64,000 nt of DNA from Formosa sp. Hel1_31_208 (lineage in GTDB: Bacteria > Bacteroidota > Bacteroidia > Flavobacteriales > Flavobacteriaceae), in NCBI RefSeq assembly GCF_900104785.1, contig NZ_LT629733.1, positions 2,645,001-2,709,000 on the forward strand, given 5' to 3'. The stretch's first letter is position 1. Every line of letters starts with the position of its first letter. A program made the position numbers and the translations under genes. Below, in pieces: positions 6,693-14,308 of the stretch. The notes below the pieces were generated by a model, which saw only the letters and a list, made by a program, of their open reading frames with translations, made no database searches and had not been told where the DNA came from.

Positions 6693-8963
6693 ATGAGAAC
6701 ACTTGATAATGCATATGCACTCGTCATTGGAGTAGATTGTGATCAAAAAACACCACAACCTGAACGCGATGCAAAAGCCATTTATAATGTGCTTTGTGAC
6801 CAGTCACTGTGCGGATATAAAGAGGAAAACGTTAGGCTTCTTGCAGACAAAGAAGCTACCATGCAAAGAATCCTTGATGAGTTAGATGACATTATTAAAA
6901 AAACTGATGAGAAATCCTCTTTTTTATTATACTATTCTGGCCATGGTGGTTATTCTAAGCAGTATAATCTTTCATATTTATGTCCTTATGATTATGGAAA
7001 TGATCAATCAAAGCATGTAACTGGTAAAGAATTGAGAGAAAAAATTAGTGAAATGAAATCAAAAAGAATTTTTATTCTTTTTGATTGTTGCCATTCGGGG
7101 GCTTTTTTCGAAGAGAAAAAAGATGAAATTATTTCACAAACTATATCAAATAATACACGTCAGCAAATTATTCGCGAGAACTCAACCCTTGAAGGTCTTG
7201 CTCAAGAGATTGATGATGAACAAGGTATGGTCATAGTGGCTTCTTCGCAAGCCGATGAGCAATCATGGGGAGATTTTGAAAATGACGATTATAGTGTTTT
7301 TACAACATGCTTGATGGAGGCTTTCAAAGCAGAAAACATAAAACATAAAAAGTATTTGCCTGATGAATATATCAGAACTGTTAATACTATTAATTATGTT
7401 TTTGAAAGAACTCCTGAATTAATTAACATACTCAAAAAAAGAAGCGACATCGTAAAAGATCAGACTCCTTATTCTAATTTACAAATGAGTTCAGATTTTG
7501 CAATATGTTATATTCCCGAAGAACTAAAGCATAAAATAGCCACTAATAAATTTCAAAAACCATCTCAAAATACTGAAACGGTTATTTCAAAAAATAGCAA
7601 TATTGAATTATGGGAAAGAGATGAAGGCAATAATTTGTTATTGTTTGTTCCTGGTTTTTCTGGAGAATCTAAAGGAACATTTGGAGACATCCCAAAATTA
7701 TTGCAAGCAGATTCGAATTTTGATGGATGGGCTATGAAATCATTGGGTTATTCATCGGGAGTTCAACCTAAACTCGGTAAGGATATTTGGGGAGCTATTC
7801 GTGATCTAGATATCATTGCTGGAAACCTAAGAACCTCTATTAAAAATAAATTCCGTAATTATGATCGGATTGCTATTGTCGCGCACAGTTTAGGTGGGTT
7901 AGTCGCCCAAAAGGCAATATTAGGTTTAGACCAAGACAATAGAAATAGAATTTCTCATCTTATTATGTTTGGAACTCCAAGTAATGGAATTGCTCCAGAA
8001 GTTTTAACCAAACAATGGAATAAAAAGTATAGTGACATGAATAGTGAGGGTGATTATATAAAATCTTTGCGCAAGAAATGGAAAGACACATTTAATGATA
8101 ACTATCCTTTTAAATTAAAAGTCGCAGCCTCTACTGAGGATGAATATGTTACTCTAGAATCATGCCATGGGCCTTTCAATGAAGAATACCGTGAATATGT
8201 AGATGATAAGCATTTGGCTATGGTAAAACCAAAAGATGAAAAAGATGATGCTTATTCATTAATATTAAATACATTAACCGGCAGCAAATTCTTTAATCAA
8301 TACGCTAACAAAGAGGAAATAAATTTGACTCTCGGGAAATATGATGCCGTTGTTAAAGAACTGTTACCAAGAAAAGATGACCTTGATCCTAGAGGTTTAA
8401 CACAGCTTATTTTTGCGCTTGAAGGTCTTGAGCGTAAAGATGATATTACTGATATTTTAAACAGTCACCCTATTACTCAAGATGTAAAAAAACATACAGA
8501 TTTAATGGGAATCACTGCTGGTCGTCATAAACGTGATTACTTAAAAACATTTTCATATAAATCAAGTCAATTATCTCGTGATTATTATAGTAAGGCACTG
8601 GAAATTTCTGTCGAAAATGAAGTCCACTCACAAATTTATTATCATGCCATAAACTTAGCGTTTTTAAGTATTGTTACTGATCCTGTAACTGGCAAATCTG
8701 AAATGAAAAAATATGCTAATCAAGCATTAGAAGCAACTAGCCATTGTGATGATGATCTATGGAAATTTGCAACTGTTGCCGAAGCAAATATGTATTTAGG
8801 TCATCTAGAAACTGCAAAAGAATATTATATAAAGGCCTCTGAGGGTATTGGTGTAAGAGAAAAAATATCTATGCATACGAATGCTTATGAAGGATACGTC
8901 GCTTTAACAAAAAAAGAAGATGATGAGTTTACGCAATTTTTGAAAGCGCGCTTATTAAGTTAA
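6693..8963 (+). CDS. Caspase / alpha-beta hydrolase / TPR-S-like fusion protein
   Basis: A 756-residue protein with three parts. Residues 1-270 form a C14 caspase-like peptidase: YALVIGVD near the start, His84 in YYSGHGG and Cys133 in FDCCHSG. Residues 312-530 form an alpha/beta hydrolase with nucleophile Ser398 in AHSLGG and a candidate catalytic His506 in DDKHLAMVKP. The rest is helical with the LMGITAGRHKRDYL motif (about 603-616) and TPR-like helices, which I match to the TPR-S/DUF4071-type sensor domain used in bacterial TIR and caspase systems. No signal peptide is seen, so it should be cytoplasmic. The two dyads look intact. A protease joined to a lipase or esterase fits a suicide effector switched by its C-terminal sensor (inference). 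Confidence 0.85.
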   Translation: MRTLDNAYALVIGVDCDQKTPQPERDAKAIYNVLCDQSLCGYKEENVRLLADKEATMQRILDELDDIIKKTDEKSSFLLYYSGHGGYSKQYNLSYLCPYDYGNDQSKHVTGKELREKISEMKSKRIFILFDCCHSGAFFEEKKDEIISQTISNNTRQQIIRENSTLEGLAQEIDDEQGMVIVASSQADEQSWGDFENDDYSVFTTCLMEAFKAENIKHKKYLPDEYIRTVNTINYVFERTPELINILKKRSDIVKDQTPYSNLQMSSDFAICYIPEELKHKIATNKFQKPSQNTETVISKNSNIELWERDEGNNLLLFVPGFSGESKGTFGDIPKLLQADSNFDGWAMKSLGYSSGVQPKLGKDIWGAIRDLDIIAGNLRTSIKNKFRNYDRIAIVAHSLGGLVAQKAILGLDQDNRNRISHLIMFGTPSNGIAPEVLTKQWNKKYSDMNSEGDYIKSLRKKWKDTFNDNYPFKLKVAASTEDEYVTLESCHGPFNEEYREYVDDKHLAMVKPKDEKDDAYSLILNTLTGSKFFNQYANKEEINLTLGKYDAVVKELLPRKDDLDPRGLTQLIFALEGLERKDDITDILNSHPITQDVKKHTDLMGITAGRHKRDYLKTFSYKSSQLSRDYYSKALEISVENEVHSQIYYHAINLAFLSIVTDPVTGKSEMKKYANQALEATSHCDDDLWKFATVAEANMYLGHLETAKEYYIKASEGIGVREKISMHTNAYEGYVALTKKEDDEFTQFLKARLLS

Positions 8964-8964
8964 T

Positions 8965-9189
8965 ATGTTAAGGTTTAAGCAACATATCATTCCAGATTTA
9001 GCATTTAAAAAAGCCATTAAAAAACCTATTCCAATTAAATGTTATCAAATTGATGACACTTTTACAGTAGACACTTTAGAAGGGACCATGACCGGGAAAA
9101 AAGGCGATTGGTTAATGGTTGGTGTCAATGGTGAAATGTACCCTTGTGATAAGTCTATTTTCGAAAAAACATACAGCCTATTAAAATAA
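8965..9189 (+). CDS. PGDYG-like small protein
   Basis: The 74-residue product contains KKPIPIKCYQIDDTFTV, then LEGTMTGKKGDWLMVGVNGE and YPCDKSIFEKTY. This is the pattern of the PGDYG family, a small domain of unclear function often seen in phage and in conflict-related loci. There is no signal or membrane segment. It begins one base after the stop of the caspase gene, so it is translationally coupled to it. Conceivably it acts as a regulator or adaptor for the caspase fusion, but that is inferred from position only. Confidence 0.7.
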   Translation: MLRFKQHIIPDLAFKKAIKKPIPIKCYQIDDTFTVDTLEGTMTGKKGDWLMVGVNGEMYPCDKSIFEKTYSLLK

Positions 9190-9242
9190 TGAGTATATTA
9201 ACATTCCCTTAATTAATCCAAACCAACTAAAAACTAAATAAT

Positions 9243-10115
9243 ATGAGTGCTGAAACTATTTTTGTCAGTTACTCCAGTGACGACAGACCGTTCGCACTAG
9301 GACTTGTAAAAGAATTACAAAGTTTAGGAGCAAATGTCTGGATAGATCAATTAGGTATCGGTCTAGGCGAAAACTGGGATAATGCAATTGAAGAAGCTTT
9401 AGAAAAATCAGAAACATTTATGCTTATTTTATCACCTACATCCGTTGAATCACAAAATGTTCAGGATGAGGTGTCAATAGCGATAAATACAAAGAAGAAG
9501 CTTGTTCCCATTCTAATTAAAGAATGTGAATTACCTATGCGATTACAACGAAGACAATATGCTGATTTAACCAGCAATCCTGATAAAGCTATTAATGATA
9601 TTTTAACTTTTCTTGGATTAAAAGAAAAGGCCTCTGCTAGCTTAGACAAAATATTGTCACTTATTGGAGTTTCCGAAGCACCAAAAAAAGTAGTACAAAA
9701 AATCACAGAAGAGTCAACAGGTAAAGTAATTCAACAAGAAGTTAATGCAGAAGATTTACTAGTTTCTGATGCTGAAATTGACCGAGCCATAGCAATGCAT
9801 AAAAAAGGAATTAAAAAGAACTGGCAAATGACTATTATTACTGCTGTCATAAGCGTAATGTTATCAATTCTAGTTTTTGTTTTTAGAGATTCCGATTTTT
9901 TACGCATCGATCCTATGTATTCAATTATAGGTTGTTTATCAATTAATTTATTATCTGTTAGATTATACGGCAGCATGAAGAAAAGACTGAGGAACATTGA
10001 TTTAATTGAACTTTTAAAGTTAAAAAGAGAACGCTTAACTCGAGTAGTAAATAAATTAACGAATAAAGAAATTGACGATTTAAATAACGAATTCTACAAT
10101 TATATTACTATATAA
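9243..10115 (+). CDS. TIR-domain protein with C-terminal membrane anchor
   Basis: Residues 1-125 form a TIR domain: the strand FVSYSSDD (7-14), VWIDQLGIGLGENW (box-2 region), SPTSVES, and Glu76 in VQDEVSIA at the position of the catalytic glutamate of TIR NADases such as SARM1. It is therefore probably able to cleave NAD or make a signal from it. A linker follows, then two membrane helices (about 195-216 and 225-245) and a charged helical tail, so the TIR domain should face the cytoplasm. It sits in the caspase operon, 53 bases after the PGDYG-like gene and 11 bases before the coiled-coil gene. Whether it is an effector or a signal producer cannot be settled from sequence. Confidence 0.9.
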   Translation: MSAETIFVSYSSDDRPFALGLVKELQSLGANVWIDQLGIGLGENWDNAIEEALEKSETFMLILSPTSVESQNVQDEVSIAINTKKKLVPILIKECELPMRLQRRQYADLTSNPDKAINDILTFLGLKEKASASLDKILSLIGVSEAPKKVVQKITEESTGKVIQQEVNAEDLLVSDAEIDRAIAMHKKGIKKNWQMTIITAVISVMLSILVFVFRDSDFLRIDPMYSIIGCLSINLLSVRLYGSMKKRLRNIDLIELLKLKRERLTRVVNKLTNKEIDDLNNEFYNYITI

Positions 10116-10126
10116 AACATATTTCT

Positions 10127-10846
10127 ATGAAGCGCATTGATGATAAAATTAAAGAAATTGAGAAAAAGGATAAATCCAATAGATGGTTATTTTATGGCAT
10201 AATTGTCATCATTATTGGTTTTTTATATTTTGCCAGTACAACTAAAAAGACAATTGATGAACAAAAAGGCACCATTGCTGAACAACTCGAAACTATAGAA
10301 AATCAATTAGAAGTTGAAAAAGGACTAAGTCAGCAATTAGAAGATAGTATTAACGAATTAAACCGAAGTTTGAAGCCTGATGAGTATTGGGATCATATTA
10401 GAGCTGAAAACACTGTTGAGGGTTATATTGGATTTATAACAAACGATTGGGGAATAGATAAATCAGCATTTTTAACTAAAGCCTATAACAGATTAATGGA
10501 TAACAATCCTGATACAAAAGCTGATGGATATGAAGGCTGGCTCTTTGTTGGGCTTAAAAATATTGCTAATGAATACACTAGCGGTAAGAGTAATGGAGAG
10601 AAAATAATTAAAATTGTTTATAGAGATGGAAACGATGATAATATCACCCATTCTGAACCTAAAGTAGGTGATGTAGTGCAACTAGTAAGCAAACGAAATC
10701 GTATAACTTATAGCCGAAAAGATAAAGTGAGTAAAAGAAACTATAGAAATGAGCAAGGATTTAGAAATAAAACTAAGGCCATTGTTGTTGATGTGCATCC
10801 AGATCCAAACACTGCCGAATTCTACGTACAATTAAAATATTATTAA
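10127..10846 (+). CDS. Membrane coiled-coil protein of unknown function
   Basis: Last gene of the island operon, 239 residues. A charged N-terminus precedes one membrane helix (about 20-40, LFYGIIVIIIGFLYF), then a coiled coil to about residue 83 rich in Glu, Gln and Leu. The segment PDEYWDHIRAENTVEGYIGFI resembles the short helical repeats found in caspase-associated proteins (ENTVEGY). The C-terminal 80 residues (from GEKIIKIVYRDG, with PKVGDVVQLV and AEFYVQLKYY) are beta-rich and could be an SH3-like fold. I do not recognise a named family. Position suggests a structural partner of the TIR protein at the membrane; that is inference. Confidence 0.65.
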   Translation: MKRIDDKIKEIEKKDKSNRWLFYGIIVIIIGFLYFASTTKKTIDEQKGTIAEQLETIENQLEVEKGLSQQLEDSINELNRSLKPDEYWDHIRAENTVEGYIGFITNDWGIDKSAFLTKAYNRLMDNNPDTKADGYEGWLFVGLKNIANEYTSGKSNGEKIIKIVYRDGNDDNITHSEPKVGDVVQLVSKRNRITYSRKDKVSKRNYRNEQGFRNKTKAIVVDVHPDPNTAEFYVQLKYY

Positions 10847-10879
10847 AAATTTTAAAATCATAGTTTCTTTATAATTAAA

Positions 10880-10914
10880 AAAAACCGATTCTAAAATGAA
10901 TCGGTTTTTTTATT
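10880..10914 (+). terminator. Island operon terminator; right copy of the flanking repeat
   Basis: A 12-bp stem (10880-10891 with 10898-10909) and T-tract close the island operon. The element is nearly identical to the rplT terminator at 3388-3417, differing at two loop-proximal positions. Confidence 0.85.
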
Positions 10915-11008
10915 GTTTTTTATTTCTCATGTAAAAGCATTCAAAGTCGTTTACACCTAATAAATTTCAATTTTTTAAGTAACTTACAATTCAATTAATT
11001 CCAACCAT

Positions 11009-14000
11009 ATGAAACGCATACAACTCTTTACAACCCTCATTCTACTCATTTCTCTTAATACCTATAGTCAAGATAAAGAAAAAGCAAAATCTTGGGATGT
11101 TGCCAATCCCGAAGGAACTTGGGACTTTAAAGAACTTAAACTTTCTACTGATGAAGGTACATGGATGAATCTTGATGTGAGTCCAGATGGTAAGTCTATC
11201 GTTTTTGACTTATTAGGAGACATCTACAAATTAGATATCAATGGTGGAAATGCTAGAGTTTTAAGAGAAGGTCTGCCTTTTGAAATTCAACCTCGTTTTA
11301 GTCCAGATGGTAAACACATTTCTTTCACAAGTGATGCTGGAGGTGGTGATAATATTTGGATAATGAATAGTGATGGTTCTGAAGCTAAACAAATCACTAA
11401 GGAAAGTTTTAGATTATTAAATAATGCGGTTTGGATGCCAGATGGTAATTATTTTATTGCTAGAAAGCACTTTACTTCCAGTCGGTCGTTAGGCGCAGGA
11501 GAACTATGGATGTATCATAAAACTGGAGGCAGTGGAATTCAACTTACAAAAAAGAAAAATGATCAACAAGATGTAAATGAGCCTACAATTTCTCCAGACG
11601 GAAAGTACCTATATTATAGTGAAGATGTATATCCAGGTGGATTTTTTCAATACAATAAAGATCCAAATAGTCAAATTTATGCTATCAATCGCTATGACTT
11701 AGTCTCAGGAAAAACGACGAGAGTTACTGGTGGACCAGGTGGTGCTGCGAGACCTCAAATATCAAGAGATGGCAAAAAACTTGCTTTTATAAAACGTGTC
11801 CGTACCAAGACAGTATTATACATCCATGATATAGAAACTGGTGAAGAATGGCCTGTTTATGATCAACTCAATAAAGATCAACAAGAAGCTTGGGCTATTT
11901 TTGGAGTATATACAAATTTCAACTGGATGCCTAATAATGAAGATATTGTAATTTGGTCAGGAGGCAAAATAAAGAGTATAAACATTAATTCCTTTGCGGC
12001 ATCAGAGATTCCTTTTCAAGTAGATGCAACTATAAAAATGGCAAAGGCCATTGAGTTTGATACTCCTGTAGCTCCAGATACCTTTGATGCTAAAGTAATT
12101 CGTCATGCCGTGACATCTCCTGATGGAAAATCAGTCGTATTTAATGCCTTAGGATATTTACACATACAGAAATTACCTAATGGAAAAGCAAAGCGATTGA
12201 CCGCAGGTACAGACTTTGAATTCGAACCTGCCTTCTCACCTGATGGAAAATCAATCACCTATGTGACATGGAATGATGAAAATCTAGGAGGCATATATTC
12301 TGTTCTTGCAACTGGGGGAACACCAACAAAGCTTTCTTCAGAAAAAGGCATTTTTAGAAACCCCTCCTATTCCCATGACGGAACGCATATCGTTTATCGC
12401 AAAGAAGGTGGCAATAACGAACAAGGCCGTACCTTCGATAAAAAGACAGGTTTATACATAGTGAATGCTGATGGCTCTAATCCAAAACGCATTACTAAAG
12501 AAGGTGATTATCCTATGTTTAATGGTGATAATACACGAATTATCTACCAAAAAGGAGGTCAGTTTTTTGGCGCCCTTACTAAAGAATTAAAAAGTATAGC
12601 TCTTAATGGTTTTGATGAGCGCGTTCATGTTAAATCAAAACACGGAAATCGCTTAGTCCCAAGTCCCGATGGAAATTGGATAGCTTTCATTCATTTACAT
12701 AAAGTCTATATGGCGCCAATGCCTAAAGCTGGACAAACTATAGATTTGACTGATAAATCCAAGTTTGTTCCCATTACTCAGCTGTCCAAAGATGCTGGCA
12801 TCAACTTGCATTGGTCTAAAGACAGTAAGACCATACACTGGACATTGGGTAACATGTATTATTCTGCTGAAGCTTCAGAAGACACCAAACTTGTAGAATC
12901 AGGAACTAAAATAAACCTAGAAGCTAAGACTGATAAACCACAAGGGAAAATCGTATTAAAAGGTGCACGTATCATTACTATGGAAGGTGACGAAGTAATT
13001 GAAAATGGGACTATTGTTATTAATAATAATAGAATTGAAAGCATTGGTAAAGCTTCAGAAGTATCAATCCCATCCGATGCAAAGGTATATGACGTTTCAG
13101 GAAAAACAATCATGCCCGGAATGGTCGATGCCCATGCTCATATAGGCGGATTTCGGTACGGTCTTACCACCCAAAAGCATTGGCAATTTTATGCCAACTT
13201 AGCTTATGGTGTGACAACCGCACATGATCCTTCAGCTAATTCTGAAACAGTTTTCGCTCTTTCCGAATTACAAAAAAATGGTACTCTCGTTGGACCACGC
13301 CTCTACTCTACAGGGTTTATACTTTATGGTGCAGATGGTGATTTCAAAGCTATTATCAATAACCTCGAAGATGCACGATCGTCAATTAGACGAACAAAAG
13401 CTTTTGGTGCTTTATCTGTAAAAAGTTACAATCAACCTCGTCGTGAACAAAGACAACAAGTCTTACAGGCTGCCCGTGAAGAAGGCATCTTCGTAGTTCC
13501 TGAAGGTGGATCAACTTTCTACCATAATATTACCATGGTCATGGATGGACACACAGGTGTTGAACATAATATTCCAGTGGCTCCAGTTTATAAAGATGTA
13601 TTAAAACTTTGGGGAAATAGTAATGTTGGTTATACGCCTACGCTTATTGTTAACTATGGTGGTATGAATGGTGAAATGTACTGGTATCAAAAAACTAATG
13701 TTTGGGAAAATGAAAAACTCTTAAGGTTTACACCTCGCGGAATAATCGATGCACGTTCAAGACACCGCATTATGATTCCTGAAGAAGAATATGAGAATGG
13801 ACACATTCTGGTTTCTAAGACATGTAAAGCCCTAGCCGATGCTGGTGTTAAAGTGAATTTAGGTGCTCACGGACAATTACAGGGTTTAGGTGCGCATTGG
13901 GAATTATGGCTATTACAACAAGGTGGAATGACTAATCTTCAAGCTTTAAAAGCTGCAACGATAAATGGGGCTGATTATCTTGGAATGAGTACTGATATTG

Positions 14001-14266
14001 GATCACTTAAACAAGGAAAACTGGCAGATTTAATTGTGATGGATAAAAACCCATTAGAAGATATTAAAAATTCTGAAAGTATCATTTACACTATGATTAA
14101 CGGTCGAATGTATGATACCGAAACCATGAATGAAATTGGTAATAATTCTAAAAAACGCACGAAGTTTTATTGGGAAAACAATAAATATAATGAAGCATTT
14201 CCTTGGCATGAAGAGACCCAGAGTTTCACGAGAGGTGCCTGCGGTTGTCATGTTGGCTCACATTAA
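11009..14266 (+). CDS. Secreted TolB-propeller amidohydrolase
   Basis: The 1085-residue product starts with a signal peptide (LFTTLILLISLNTYSQ). Residues about 40-640 hold PD40/WD40-like TolB propeller repeats (SPDGKSIVFD, SPDGKHISFTSD, SPDGKYLYYSED, SPDGKSITYVTW). Residues about 650-1060 form an amidohydrolase-superfamily domain with the metal-binding HxH in MVDAHAHIGG and the late GAHGQLQGLG motif. Such fusions are common in Flavobacteria and are usually annotated only as amidohydrolase; they may act on cyclic or peptide amides in the periplasm. The last residues, GACGCHVGSH, are Cys/His-rich. It is a single gene between two terminators, on the opposite strand from the next block. Substrate unknown. 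Confidence 0.9.
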   Translation: MKRIQLFTTLILLISLNTYSQDKEKAKSWDVANPEGTWDFKELKLSTDEGTWMNLDVSPDGKSIVFDLLGDIYKLDINGGNARVLREGLPFEIQPRFSPDGKHISFTSDAGGGDNIWIMNSDGSEAKQITKESFRLLNNAVWMPDGNYFIARKHFTSSRSLGAGELWMYHKTGGSGIQLTKKKNDQQDVNEPTISPDGKYLYYSEDVYPGGFFQYNKDPNSQIYAINRYDLVSGKTTRVTGGPGGAARPQISRDGKKLAFIKRVRTKTVLYIHDIETGEEWPVYDQLNKDQQEAWAIFGVYTNFNWMPNNEDIVIWSGGKIKSININSFAASEIPFQVDATIKMAKAIEFDTPVAPDTFDAKVIRHAVTSPDGKSVVFNALGYLHIQKLPNGKAKRLTAGTDFEFEPAFSPDGKSITYVTWNDENLGGIYSVLATGGTPTKLSSEKGIFRNPSYSHDGTHIVYRKEGGNNEQGRTFDKKTGLYIVNADGSNPKRITKEGDYPMFNGDNTRIIYQKGGQFFGALTKELKSIALNGFDERVHVKSKHGNRLVPSPDGNWIAFIHLHKVYMAPMPKAGQTIDLTDKSKFVPITQLSKDAGINLHWSKDSKTIHWTLGNMYYSAEASEDTKLVESGTKINLEAKTDKPQGKIVLKGARIITMEGDEVIENGTIVINNNRIESIGKASEVSIPSDAKVYDVSGKTIMPGMVDAHAHIGGFRYGLTTQKHWQFYANLAYGVTTAHDPSANSETVFALSELQKNGTLVGPRLYSTGFILYGADGDFKAIINNLEDARSSIRRTKAFGALSVKSYNQPRREQRQQVLQAAREEGIFVVPEGGSTFYHNITMVMDGHTGVEHNIPVAPVYKDVLKLWGNSNVGYTPTLIVNYGGMNGEMYWYQKTNVWENEKLLRFTPRGIIDARSRHRIMIPEEEYENGHILVSKTCKALADAGVKVNLGAHGQLQGLGAHWELWLLQQGGMTNLQALKAATINGADYLGMSTDIGSLKQGKLADLIVMDKNPLEDIKNSESIIYTMINGRMYDTETMNEIGNNSKKRTKFYWENNKYNEAFPWHEETQSFTRGACGCHVGSH

Positions 14267-14267
14267 A

Positions 14268-14300
14268 AAAAAATCCGATTCAAAATTGAATCGGATTTTT
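14268..14300. terminator. Bidirectional terminator
   Basis: A stem of about 14 bp (14268-14282 with 14287-14300) with A and T flanks serves both convergent genes. Its core, CCGATTC paired with GAATCGG, is the same as in the terminators at 3388 and 10880. Confidence 0.85.
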
Positions 14301-14308
14301 TCATCTTT

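Noticed and set aside
11009..14266. Prolyl oligopeptidase or TolB itself.
   Set aside because: The C-terminal half has the amidohydrolase HxH, not a serine hydrolase triad, and the protein is much longer than TolB.
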